64,000 nucleotides of DNA from UBA1724 sp051884615 (GTDB taxonomy: Bacteria > Verrucomicrobiota > Lentisphaeria > Oligosphaerales > Oligosphaeraceae): positions 71,367 to 135,366 of the forward strand of contig JBJEVT010000030.1 of the NCBI GenBank assembly GCA_051884615.1. The letters are read 5' to 3'. The notes under the pieces are model-generated. The model ran no database searches, was not told the origin of the DNA, and saw only the letters and a program-made list of their open reading frames with translations. Position 1 is the first letter of the stretch. The number at the start of each line of letters is the position of its first letter. Made by a program: the position numbers and the translations under genes. Shown in pieces: positions 18,577 through 27,721 of this stretch.

Positions 18577-20713
18577 CTATTCCTGGGGATAGGGCTCGCC
18601 CCGGGCGATCTTGTCCAGGGTTTCCCTGATTTCGGTGAATTTTTCGTAGGCTTTGTCGAACTTCATGGAGTAGAAGCAGACTTCTCCCAGGGGATTGAAG
18701 ATGACGAACGCCAGACCTCTCCGGGCTTTCTCCAGGGCCTCGGGGGTGGTGTCCTCCGGGGGATCCTCCCATTCTTCCTCCTTCTCTTCCGTCATCTCCG
18801 GAAGTTCCTCCGCATCCTCCCGGGCTTCCTCCGTCTGGGCGGCTTCGGGGGCTTCCGAAGGCTTGTCCTTCTTCCCGAACCTGGGCATCTTGGGGAGGCG
18901 CAGATAGTAGGCGAAGGTCCATCCCAGGTAGGAGTCCGCCACGGTGGCGCCCTTCCGGGGAATGGGAATCGCCATGAACTTGGGAGGTGGGGCGATCTTG
19001 CGGAAATCGTACTTCACGGTGGTCTCCGGAATCTCGCCCGCCCGGACATCCATAAATCCCTTCAGATAGCGACGGAAGCCATGGGAGACGGAGATGTCCT
19101 TCAGCTTCGCCTTGACGGTCTCCGGGGAATCCAGCAGAAACTCCTTCATGCGTGCCTGTTTCTTCTCCGCACCGCAGAATCCCAGGGCGATATGGTGGAA
19201 TCGATTGCGGTAGAGGTATTTCAGGGCACGGTCCTGGAAGCTGTACAGATTCCAGGGCGGCTCCAGGGAGGCCTCCTCGCAGGCCGTGAACAGCTCCTGG
19301 CAGTCGTAGGGGATGGCGGCGGCCATGAGAACGACCTGGCGCACCTTCTCTCCTTTCTTGTTCATGGCACGGCAGGCTTCAGCCACCGCCAGGGAGCCCA
19401 GGGAGTGTCCCACCAGCACCAGATTCTCCCGCTTCTCCCCCTCCTTCTCCAAAAGCTGCTCCATCAGCTGCGCCAGATAGCCCCCGAAAAACCGCGCCCG
19501 GTATTCCATCTTTTCCCCATTGAAGGAGGCGGGCCTCCACTCCACCACGGTGAGGTTGCTCTGGGGAAACTCCTGCGCCAGACGGTCAAGATAGTTCTCC
19601 GAATCCTTCATGAAGATTCCGGGGATGAACCAGAGGCTGTCGGTGGCTCCCTCCACCTTCCGGGTGTGGACGCTGACGTCCTCCAGCATCTGGATGACCT
19701 GGGCGTGCCAGTCCAGGGCGAGCTCCTGGCCGTCCTCCTGGATGGCGTCCAGAAATTCTCCGTTCTGGGCGTCGTAGTCCAGGAACTGGCGGATGCGGGC
19801 GATGCGGTCCTGGGTCAGGGGATGGGTGGAGAAGAGCTTGTCCAGGGTGGAGACTTCGCCCTCGTCCCCCATGAGCTTTTCCAGGGCGGCGAGGCTTTCC
19901 TCCGGGGCCAACCCCGCCTTCTTCATGAAGATGACGGCAATGGCGTCCGCCTCGTTTTCCTGGATGCGGCTGTAGGGTTTCCGGAAGCCGATCTCCGTCA
20001 GGAAATTGAACGATTCCAGCAGGAAGATTTGCTTGACATTGGCGGTCTTTTTCAGTTCTTCCTCTGTTCCTCCCAGCCAGAGGCTTCCGGCGGCCTTCAC
20101 CGCAATGTGCTTGGTGAGATCCTCCCCGCTGTGCCGGGCGACGCTGTGGGCCAATTCATGGGCGAGGACGAAGGAGAGTTCGGAATCCTCCATCTTCTGG
20201 AGAATCCCCCTTGGTGATCACCAGGGAACCGCCAATGAGGCTCATGGCATTGACTTCGGAGGTGTACGCCAGGCGGTAGGTGATGTCCTGCGATCCCTCG
20301 CCCAGGACGGGGGCGAGTTTGACCAGCAGGTTCTCCACCCGCCGCTCGTCTCCCTCGTCATGGTAGAAGAGCTCCAGCTCTTCCATCTGCCGGAGGGTCT
20401 CTTGTCCCAGAATATTCTCCTCCTCGGGCGTGAGGGCGATGAAGCGTTTCCGGCGATGATAGGGGACTTGGACATGGGACGCCTTGAAGGCGAAGAGACA
20501 ACGGGTGAGAAGAACGGGCTCGCGCTCGCCCAGGAGCGCGGGAATATCCAGGGTGACCTGCTCCACTTTCTCCTGGAACTCTTCGGACGTCAGGAGCGGA
20601 CGGGGCGGGGTGTGGAAACGGGCATAGAAGTATCCCGCGACGGCCACCAGGGCAATCACAAGCACGACGGCGGGAAACCATTTCATCTTTTCAGAGGGAG
20701 TCTCGATGTTCAT
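18577..20713 (-). pseudogene. M48 metallopeptidase / serine-hydrolase fusion, interrupted by a +1 frameshift
   Basis: Two overlapping frames read as one protein of about 711 residues once one G is removed from a five-G run (CCCCC at 20206-20210). The junction then reads LVITKG-ILQKMEDSELSFVLAHELAHSVARH, the classic M48 pattern with the zinc motif HELAH near residue 185. The N terminus (MNIETPSEK) has a membrane segment at about 10-28. After the peptidase domain, including NEADAIAV with the third zinc ligand, comes an alpha/beta-hydrolase region with nucleophile elbow GHSLGS near 435, then an acidic linker (about 590-650) and a short C-terminal tail. The homopolymer error could be in the assembly or in the cell. 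The fused layout is unusual: M48 proteins normally end with a TPR or nothing. Confidence 0.8.
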
Positions 20714-20740
20714 CTTGGGAAGGAATGACAGGGGAGGGAA

Positions 20741-20785
20741 ACACAAAAACCGTCATGGAGCCAACTACCTGCTCCATGGCGGTTT
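20741..20785 (-). terminator. Intrinsic terminator of the sigma/anti-sigma operon
   Basis: On the minus strand a 15-bp stem (AAACCGCCATGGAGC with GCTCCATGACGGTTT, one mismatch, 9-base loop) is followed by TTTTTG. It lies just after the stop of the putative anti-sigma gene and before the M48 gene. Confidence 0.85.
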
Positions 20786-20821
20786 CTTGCAGTGCGACGG
20801 GCTATTCTCACGCCAGATCCG

Positions 20822-21676
20822 TCAATTCTGGGGAATGATTTTCAACGTATACCGGACCGGTTTGCCGGTGATGGGGGTGTTGCCGCCCTGTCCGGGCTGG
20901 GGGGAATCCGGGGAGAGAAGCTTCCAATGGAGATCCCGGAAGAGGACATCCACGGTATGCTGGATTTCCGTGTCCATGGCCAGGAGGGAGACGGTGTAGA
21001 TTCCCTTTTCGTCGGGCACCGCGCTGCCCTGGGCGAGCACCGGATTCCGCTTCAGGAAATCCTCGAGCTTCTCCTCGGATAATTTCCGGGGGGCAAGCCA
21101 CACATGGGTGACTTCCCGCTCCGCCGCCGGAAGGGGAGACACATTGGAGTGCGCCTCGGAGAAGCCGCCCTGGGCGGCGGAGGCGGCGGTGACATTCTGG
21201 GACGGCAACGCCCGCGTCCGGCGGCGCAGGGAGAGGTCGTCCTGGAAAGAGAATCCCCGCTCCCGCAAGGGAAGGGAGGCCAGATCCGTCTTCTCCCGGG
21301 AAAGAAGGGCGGGAGCCGGGGCGGCCACCGCCGCCATCTTGGGCGCAAGGGGCATCACCGGCGCCAACGCCATGACCTGGACGCCCTCCGGGGAGGAGAC
21401 ATCCTGGCTGCGGTCCCACAGAAGCACCGCCAGGCTGACCAGCAGGCAGAGACAGGCCGCCATGGCGAGAATGGACTGACCCCAGAGCCCCCGGCGGGGG
21501 GAGAGGGCGGGGCGCAGGAACTTCTCCTCCCCCGCATAGTCCCGGCACCGGGAGCAGATTCTCTGGGAAAGGCCCTCCGGCGGGGTCATCCAGGCATCCA
21601 GCAGGGAATCCAACTGGCGGTCCGCCTGTTCGCGGGAGGCGTCTGCGTTTGCGGGATTGGTGGGCAGGGAGGTCAT
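20822..21676 (-). CDS. Putative anti-sigma factor, single membrane helix
   Basis: 284 residues. The N-terminal about 65 residues contain a weak CSRCRDYAG cysteine pair, then one strongly hydrophobic segment (about 69-89), an Ala/Pro-rich linker and a soluble C-terminal domain (about 190-284). This layout and its position directly downstream of an ECF sigma factor gene, 82 bases on the same strand, point to a membrane-anchored anti-sigma factor. It lacks the clear HxxxCxxC zinc motif of the ZAS group, so the family assignment is by context. It ends at a strong terminator. Confidence 0.6.
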   Translation of the reverse strand: MTSLPTNPANADASREQADRQLDSLLDAWMTPPEGLSQRICSRCRDYAGEEKFLRPALSPRRGLWGQSILAMAACLCLLVSLAVLLWDRSQDVSSPEGVQVMALAPVMPLAPKMAAVAAPAPALLSREKTDLASLPLRERGFSFQDDLSLRRRTRALPSQNVTAASAAQGGFSEAHSNVSPLPAAEREVTHVWLAPRKLSEEKLEDFLKRNPVLAQGSAVPDEKGIYTVSLLAMDTEIQHTVDVLFRDLHWKLLSPDSPQPGQGGNTPITGKPVRYTLKIIPQN

Positions 21677-21758
21677 AGTCGCAGGGGAGGGGTGCGCCCG
21701 GCGTTTGGGGAAAGAGGAGTGGAAAGGGAGAAAAGAAAAAAAGGGGGGCGGTGCGGGC

Positions 21759-22370
21759 TCATTCCCAGCCCAGGGCCTGCCGGAGGATTTCCCTGCCCCG
21801 GTTGATGCGGGACTTCACGGTGCCCACGGCGCAATGGAGCAGGGCGGCGATCTGGTCGTAGTCCAGCTGCTTCACGTTGCGGAGGAGGACGGCCTGGCGG
21901 TAGGCGTCGGGCAGGGTTTGCATGGCTTTCTCCAGGCGGTCCCGCATTTCCTCGAAGGCCACCTGGTGGTCGGGGCGCATCCGTTCGTCCGGCAGCTCCA
22001 GCCTTTGGGGGGCGTCTCCGGAGCTGACATGGGATTCCAGGGGGGCGTCCACGCTCATGTGTCGTCCGGCGCCCCGCACCTTGTTCCAGCGGTACTTGTT
22101 GTTGCAGAGATTGGTGACAATCCGGTACATCCAGGTGGTGAACTCGGCGTCTCCCCGGAAGCGGGGCAGGTGCCGGTAGATGCGCAGGAAGGCATCCTGG
22201 ACCACCTCCTCGGCGTCCTCCCGGTTGGCAAGGAAGCCGAAGGCGATCTGGTATGCGCGCCCCGAATGTCGCCGCACCAGTTCGTCGAAGGCGTCCTGGT
22301 CTCCGGTGGCCTGAAAGCGCTGCACCAGCTGGCGGTCGGTGGGTTGGGATTGTGCGCGGTCTATGACCAT
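21759..22370 (-). CDS. ECF-type RNA polymerase sigma factor
   Basis: 203 residues. Region 2 reads RHSGRAYQIAFGFLANREDAEEVVQDAFLRIY (about 35-66) with the core-binding and -10-recognition helices, followed by FTTWMYRIVTNLCNNKYR. Region 4 near 145-200 reads LPDAYRQAVLLRNVKQLDYDQIA, then GTVKSRINRGREIL as the helix-turn-helix. This is a group 4 (RpoE-like) sigma factor. The putative anti-sigma gene follows. Targets unknown. Confidence 0.92.
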   Translation of the reverse strand: MVIDRAQSQPTDRQLVQRFQATGDQDAFDELVRRHSGRAYQIAFGFLANREDAEEVVQDAFLRIYRHLPRFRGDAEFTTWMYRIVTNLCNNKYRWNKVRGAGRHMSVDAPLESHVSSGDAPQRLELPDERMRPDHQVAFEEMRDRLEKAMQTLPDAYRQAVLLRNVKQLDYDQIAALLHCAVGTVKSRINRGREILRQALGWE

Positions 22371-22439
22371 TCGTGTCCGTGGGGGTTCCTGGGGTGCTCC
22401 AGGAATTTTCGGAGAAAATGAGCCGAGGATAGAAAAAAG

Positions 22440-22475
22440 AGACGACCCCCTCCTTCTTCAGGAATGAGGGGGGAA
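22440..22475 (-). terminator. Possible terminator downstream of tpiA
   Basis: On the minus strand CCCCCTC and GAGGGGG arms enclose an ATTCCTGAAGAAG loop, followed after seven bases by six T. It lies in the 262-base gap between the tpiA stop and the sigma factor gene; nothing else was recognised there. Confidence 0.45.
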
Positions 22476-22632
22476 GAAGGAGGAGAACGTCTCCAGGGAG
22501 CGGTCGAAGGGAGGGGAGGGCGGGGCAGGGCGACGCCTGCGCCCGGGGGCTCCTCTCCCCTTTTCCCGGGAAAGCCCTCCCGACGTCCTATGGAGGAAGT
22601 GGACGCGGGAGAGGCAGGGGAGGGAGGGTTGG

Positions 22633-23406
<774 letters not shown>

Positions 23407-23475
23407 GACGAAAATTTCTCCTGATGCGGAAAAGGGTGATTCGGAAAGGGGGGGGGAAGGAAGGACGGGGGCAGA

Positions 23476-23514
23476 AGCGCCGCCCGGGGAGAGGGTGGTT
23501 CTCCGGGCGGCGTT
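23476..23514. terminator. Strong hairpin between pgk and tpiA
   Basis: A 10-bp GC stem (CGCCGCCCGG with CCGGGCGGCG) lies in the 137-base gap after the pgk stop. The U-run is weak on both strands, so it may stabilise or attenuate rather than fully terminate transcription. Confidence 0.45.
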
Positions 23515-23543
23515 TCCCCGTGGCGCGGGGAGGGAAGCCCGGA

Positions 23544-24815
23544 CTATTTGTCGTCCAGGGCGGCCACGCCGGGCAGCACCTTGCCTTCCAGATACTCCAG
23601 GGAGGCGCCGCCGCCCGTGGAGATGTGGCTCATCTTGGGAGCCAGACCGCTCTTGTTCACGGCGCTGACGGAGTCGCCGCCGCCGATGACGGAGATGGCC
23701 CCGTTCTTCTCGGTGGCTTCCGCCACGGCCTGGCAGACCCCGAAGGTGCCCTTGGCGAAGTTGCTCATCTCGAAGCAGCCCATGGGGCCGTTCCAGACGA
23801 TGGTCTTGGCGTTGGCGATGATCTCGCTGTACTTCTGGATGGTCTTGGGACCGATGTCCAGCGCCATCAGGTCGGCGGGAATCTCGTCGTCCACCACGGT
23901 GATGGCGGCCTCGTTGTCGAACTTGTCGGCGGCCAGGTTGTCCACGGGCAGGACAAAGTCCACGTTGTTGGCCTTGGCGTCGGCCAGGGTGGCCTTGGCG
24001 GTCTCCAGGAGGTCCTCCTCCACCAGGGACTTGCCCACCTGATGGCCCTGGGCCTTCAGGAAGGTGTATGCCATGCCGCCGCCGATGAGGATGGCGTCGA
24101 CTTTCTTCATCAGGTTCTGGAGGACTTCCAGCTTGCCGGAGACCTTGGCGCCGCCGATGATGGCGACGAAGGGATGGACGGCGTTCTCCACGGCGTTGCC
24201 CAGGAAGTTGATTTCCTTCTCCAGGAGGAAGCCGGCCACGCTGGGGCAGCCCTTGGCCTTCATGTACTTGGCGATGGAGGCGGTGGAGGCGTGGTCACGG
24301 TGGGCGGTGCCGAAGGCGTCGTTCACATAGACGTCACCGTAGGTGGAGAGCTTCTCGGCCATCTGCTGCTTCTTGGCCTTCATCTCGGCCTTCTTGGCGG
24401 CGTATTCCTCGTCGCTCATCTCGTCGGTCTTCTTGACCTTGCCTTCCTCGGCCTTGTAGAAGCGGGTGTTCTCCAGCATGAGGATCTGGCCGGGCTGGAG
24501 GGCGGCGGCCTGGGCGTCGGCGGCCTGGCAGTCCTCGGCGAACTGGACTTCCACGTTCAGGTCCTTCGCCAGGTAGTCGCGGACGGGCTTCAGGCTGAAA
24601 TCCGCCTCGTATCCCTTCCCCTTGGGACGCCCCAGGTGGCTCATGAGGATCAGGGCGGCGCCCTGCTCCAGCACATACTTGATGGTGGGCTCGGCGGCCT
24701 TGATGCGGGTGTCGTCGGTAATCTGGTGCTCAGCGTTGAGGGGGACGTTGAAGTCCACGCGCATGACGACTTTCTTACCCTTCAGTTCCACGTCGCGAAC
24801 CGTTTTCTTGTTCAT
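23544..24815 (-). CDS. pgk: Phosphoglycerate kinase
   Basis: 423 residues from MNKKTVRDVE, chosen because GGAG stands just upstream. PGK makes ATP from 1,3-bisphosphoglycerate. Visible motifs are VVMRVDFNVPL, SHLGRPKG, VNDAFGTAHRDHAS, GGAKVSGK, and GGGDSVSAVN with GGGASLEYLEG at the C terminus. Compared with typical PGKs of 390-400 residues, it carries an extra Lys/Glu/Met-rich stretch of about 25 residues between FYKAEEG and YGDVYVNDAF. It lies upstream of tpiA on the same strand. Confidence 0.96.
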   Translation of the reverse strand: MNKKTVRDVELKGKKVVMRVDFNVPLNAEHQITDDTRIKAAEPTIKYVLEQGAALILMSHLGRPKGKGYEADFSLKPVRDYLAKDLNVEVQFAEDCQAADAQAAALQPGQILMLENTRFYKAEEGKVKKTDEMSDEEYAAKKAEMKAKKQQMAEKLSTYGDVYVNDAFGTAHRDHASTASIAKYMKAKGCPSVAGFLLEKEINFLGNAVENAVHPFVAIIGGAKVSGKLEVLQNLMKKVDAILIGGGMAYTFLKAQGHQVGKSLVEEDLLETAKATLADAKANNVDFVLPVDNLAADKFDNEAAITVVDDEIPADLMALDIGPKTIQKYSEIIANAKTIVWNGPMGCFEMSNFAKGTFGVCQAVAEATEKNGAISVIGGGDSVSAVNKSGLAPKMSHISTGGGASLEYLEGKVLPGVAALDDK

Positions 24816-25014
24816 TTCGGCGATCTCCAATCGGTGGTTGGTTTGGGGGATGGGCGGGGGCCCGGGTTCAGGTTCCCCGGCTCCGCCCGCAAGGACTTCT
24901 TCCCGGGGGATTCGGCGGCCGGCTCCCGGCGCCGGACGAAAGGGGCGGGGGAGGGGGGGCTTGTCCCAGGAGAAAAAAGGGGGCAGATCAGGGGGTGGGA
25001 ATGGAAAACGGCAT

Positions 25015-25023
25015 AATATACCC
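25015..25023 (-). promoter_or_regulatory. -10-like GGGTATATT upstream of pgk
   Basis: On the minus strand GGGTATATTATG stands about 200 bases before the pgk ATG in GC-rich DNA. The same 9-mer occurs on the plus strand at 28043-28051 upstream of an oxidoreductase gene. No -35 box is evident. Confidence 0.35.
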
Positions 25024-25059
25024 TGCCGAGGGAGGGCGGGCAGGGGAGGAGCCGCCTCT

Positions 25060-25902
25060 TCAGCGTCTCTTCAACGCCTGGACAAGGGCCTCGCCGTCCA
25101 GGGAGTTGGGCTCCAGGAAGGAACCTTCCCGGTAGTCGTTCCAGCTGGAGAGAAGAAGCACCCGGCAGCCGCTGCGCCGGGCATCCTCCAGCTGCCGCCC
25201 CAGGGACTCCCCGCGGCGACGGGGAATGGACCATTTGCCGTCGGAGGAGGCGGCGTCCTTCTCCCAGCGTCCTCCCCAGGTCCAGCGGTATCCGCTTTCC
25301 AGCGCCTCGGGAGAATCCTGGGAGACCAGAGGGGAGGGCACCTCCCGCCCGACGCGCAGCAGACGGACGCCCTCCTCCCGGGGGCTCTGCCCGTCTTTCA
25401 GGGCGAAGGCCTCGTGCACCAGGACCACGGGCAGCCCCTCCTCCTGGAGATAGCAGTTCAGCTCCTCCAGCTTCAGGCGTCGGAGATAGCCCAGAAGGTT
25501 GCCCCGCTCCAGGGCGGGAGCCGGCTCGTCGGGGGAGGGCGCCAGGAAAAGCGCCGTCTGGAGGCTGAATTCACGGGCGTATTCCCCAAAATGCCGAAAC
25601 CGCTCCCAGAAGTCCTCCTGGACCAGCGCCTGGGGCGACACCTCCACCAACACCACGGACACCCCCGCGAAATACATCCGCTGAAGATCCCGCTGCATCC
25701 GAAGGTCCGTCCACCCGTTGTCCATGGGGACGGGACGCACCCCCAGGTGAAACTGGGCCTCCTTGTCCGTGTTCGGCTGATACCGGATCCAAATGCGGTA
25801 GCTGGCAGGGGGAAGGGCGGAGACCGCCGCCTCCCGGGGGATAAAGCAGGAAGAAGAGACCAGCAACACCCCCAACAGAAAAACACCCAAAAGAAGCCGC
25901 AT
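25060..25902 (-). CDS. Lipoprotein with GH99/GH71-like C-terminal motif
   Basis: 280 residues. A lipoprotein signal (MRLLLGVFLLGVLLVSSSC, lipidated Cys19) sends it to the envelope. The body reads like a compact (beta/alpha) barrel: RMYFAGVSVVLVEVSP, VVLVHEAFAL, and near the C terminus SSWNDYREGSFLEPN, matching the SWN-x-x-x-EG-x-x-(L/I)EP end motif of GH99, WbsX and GH71-type proteins. Family members act on mannan-like or cell-surface glycans; the substrate here is unknown. An AT-rich stretch (about 25910-25945) directly upstream is a likely promoter. Confidence 0.65.
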   Translation of the reverse strand: MRLLLGVFLLGVLLVSSSCFIPREAAVSALPPASYRIWIRYQPNTDKEAQFHLGVRPVPMDNGWTDLRMQRDLQRMYFAGVSVVLVEVSPQALVQEDFWERFRHFGEYAREFSLQTALFLAPSPDEPAPALERGNLLGYLRRLKLEELNCYLQEEGLPVVLVHEAFALKDGQSPREEGVRLLRVGREVPSPLVSQDSPEALESGYRWTWGGRWEKDAASSDGKWSIPRRRGESLGRQLEDARRSGCRVLLLSSWNDYREGSFLEPNSLDGEALVQALKRR

Positions 25903-25905
25903 ATC

Positions 25906-25945
25906 CGAAAAATGTTATAACATCTTACAAATAAGTAAGTTATGA
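25906..25945 (-). promoter_or_regulatory. AT-rich promoter region with small hairpin before the lipoprotein gene
   Basis: The minus strand holds GTTATAAC 10-20 bases before the ATG, and CTTAC-TTATTT-GTAAG forms a perfect 5-bp hairpin next to it. The TATAAC could be a -10 giving a very short leader. Confidence 0.35.
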
Positions 25946-25952
25946 TTTTGTT

Positions 25953-26366
25953 CTAGGAATCCCTCCGGCGAAAGTCGCCGCACACGTCCATGGGCTCCGT
26001 GTCCCGATGGTGGAAATGACAACGGCTGAGAAAAGGACCCGACAGGTAATGGACGCAGTTCCGGCAGAAGGTGGAGGCAGCCCCCTCCAGCACCGCGCCA
26101 CGGGAGGCGCGCTGCCCATCCCCGAAGAGGTCGTCCAACAGGGAGTCGTCTGCCTTCCGGGAAGAGGAGGAACGGCAGTAAACGTCCCCTTGGACAGACG
26201 GCGCTCCCGGAAGTTCCTTCCCGCAAAAGGTGCAAACCCATTGCCGCTCCTCCCCGAACAAATCATCCCCCGACAACGCCCAACGCCCGCAGGTGGACAT
26301 CCCGCAGTGGGGACAGACCACCTCCTTCTTTCCTTGACCGGACAACATCCCGTTGTGGTTTCCCAT
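25953..26366 (-). CDS. Small zinc-ribbon protein
   Basis: 137 residues from MGNHNGMLSG; this ATG has AAGGAG eleven bases upstream, while longer starts in the same frame have none. Cysteine pairs occur in CPHCGMSTCG, CTFCGKEL and a C-terminal block FCRNCVHYLSGPFLSRC with HFHHRDTEPMDVCGDF. The last block resembles a conserved Cys/His motif seen in small bacterial proteins of unknown role. Zinc binding is an inference from spacing. The gene stops 51 bases before the lipoprotein gene in the same direction. Confidence 0.6.
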   Translation of the reverse strand: MGNHNGMLSGQGKKEVVCPHCGMSTCGRWALSGDDLFGEERQWVCTFCGKELPGAPSVQGDVYCRSSSSRKADDSLLDDLFGDGQRASRGAVLEGAASTFCRNCVHYLSGPFLSRCHFHHRDTEPMDVCGDFRRRDS

Positions 26367-26712
26367 TCCGTTCTTTACTCCTTGATCCCGGGGATTCCCC
26401 GCGGTTCCCAAACATCCAACACGCCTTGCCGACATCCCCGACAGAAGCGCCGGAGGCATTTTCCTCAAAGGTAATGCGACTTTCCCGGTTTTCTCCCATC
26501 CCCTCCATCATCCCCATTTGCGTCGCATAATGCACGCTATGGGCGATTTTTGGGGGAGCTGTCGTAAGGAGAACACAGATTACGCCCCAGGCGCTGCCGC
26601 TTCCACATAGAGCACACGGAGGCGCCTGCGGCGCGCACGGATTACACAGAGGGCTGAAGGCGGGGGCGTTCCGGCATCCGGTTCCGGATGCCTTGTTGTT
26701 CCCGGTTCCGCC

Positions 26713-27017
26713 TCCGGGGAGAGAATGCCCTGTTGGGCACCGGCACCCCCTCCCCGGTGTGCGTCCCTGGGGCCAACCTCCCCGGCGGGCAAGCCCGCCC
26801 GGAAACGCCCCCTGTTCTATCCTGGATTTCTAGCCCCCTTGGGCCTCTAGCCCCTCTAGCCCTTGGATTCTCCTGGGGAGAGAATCTCCTGCCGGAGACA
26901 CCTCCCCGGCGTGCGCCCCCGGGACAACTTTTCCGGTGGGCAAGCCCGCCCAGGAACGCCCCTGCCTCCTGTTCTTTATGGAAAGCGAAATACCCTGCCG
27001 CTCCTGGATTTCTAGCC
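26713..27017. repeat. Repeat family A, two diverged copies in tandem
   Basis: Copy 1 (about 26713-26834) and copy 2 (about 26872-27017) both start CGGGGAGAGAAT or TGGGGAGAGAAT, share TCCCCGG-GTGCG and GGGCAAGCCCGCCC, and end CTGGATTTCTAGCC. Copy 2 has an extra about 20 bases near its end. Each copy is followed directly by CTAG-rich short repeats. The first N gap begins right after copy 2. Confidence 0.7.
26846..26863. repeat. Short CTAG tandem (CTCTAGCCC x2)
   Basis: Two 9-base units lie right after repeat A copy 1, a small version of the array at 27118-27180. Confidence 0.6.
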
Positions 27018-27117
27018 NNNNNNNNNNNNNNNNNNNNNNNNNNNNNNNNNNNNNNNNNNNNNNNNNNNNNNNNNNNNNNNNNNNNNNNNNNNNNNNNNNN
27101 NNNNNNNNNNNNNNNNN
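27018..27117. other. Assembly gap (100 N)
   Basis: Exactly 100 N, the usual placeholder for unknown length. The left flank ends TTCTAGCC and the right flank begins the CATCTAGCC array, so the missing DNA is probably more of the array. Confidence 0.95.
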
Positions 27118-27180
27118 CATCTAGCCCATCTAGCCCATCTAGCCCATCTAGCCCATCTAGCCCATCTAGCCCATCTAGCC
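27118..27180. repeat. 9-bp tandem array CATCTAGCC x7
   Basis: Seven perfect head-to-tail copies reach from the gap edge to 27180. Each unit contains CTAG, and there is no unique spacer, so it is not a CRISPR. The array may extend into the gap. Confidence 0.95.
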
Positions 27181-27228
27181 CTACAGAGGGTTTCAGACGG
27201 GGTCGCAACCCCCGGGAGTGACGCCCCC

Positions 27229-27571
27229 CGGATTGCCCGAAAATCCCCCAGGTTCTCCGCTTCGCGCGCGGGGTAATTCGGATTCCCCACGCCCCCCGCC
27301 CTGCCGCCCTCACCGTAATCCAGATCGGGAGGACGACTATCTCCTNNNNNNNNNNNNNNNNNNNNNNNNNNNNNNNNNNNNNNNNNNNNNNNNNNNNNNN
27401 NNNNNNNNNNNNNNNNNNNNNNNNNNNNNNNNNNNNNNNNNNNNNGGGCAACGAACGCTCGAAAATCTCATAAACGCCTGCCCATTCCCGACCAGGACGG
27501 CGACATTCCGCGCGGGTCGCCAGGATCGGACGATTGCGCTGAAAAGCATGCTGTCTTCGAGACGGGGGCGA
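27229..27571. repeat. Repeat family B, copy 1 (split by assembly gap)
   Basis: The stretch from GGATTGCCCGAAAATCCCCC to the region after AAAGCATGCTGTCTTCGAG matches copy 2 at 27722-27957 at roughly 90% by eye, apart from the N run at 27346-27445. In copy 2 the two sides of the gap are contiguous (ATCTCCTGGGCAACG). Confidence 0.85.
27346..27445. other. Assembly gap (100 N)
   Basis: Exactly 100 N inside repeat B copy 1. Because copy 2 is continuous across the same point, the true gap may be zero or may hold further repeat units. Confidence 0.95.
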
Positions 27572-27721
27572 AACCCCCGGGTGTGAGAACATCCCCGGGT
27601 GCCCAAGCATTAGGCGAGGAAACAGAAAGCGGGAACCCGCGGGCCGAGCCATCGCCGGGGGCATCCCCTCATTCCCCGGGGAAACGAAATGACGCAAATC
27701 CTCCGACCCAAGAAACCGTCC

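Noticed and set aside
17473..20217. Open frame of 914 codons on the plus strand
   Set aside because: Antisense to an oxidoreductase and the M48 gene; no motif.
27118..27180. CRISPR array
   Set aside because: Units are only 9 bp, head to tail with no spacers, and there is no cas gene in the window.
26642..27697. Frames through the repeat cluster that give repeated LDG, RWA or SPS tripeptides
   Set aside because: They are translations of the 9-bp CTAG array and run through N; no start signal or family supports a protein.
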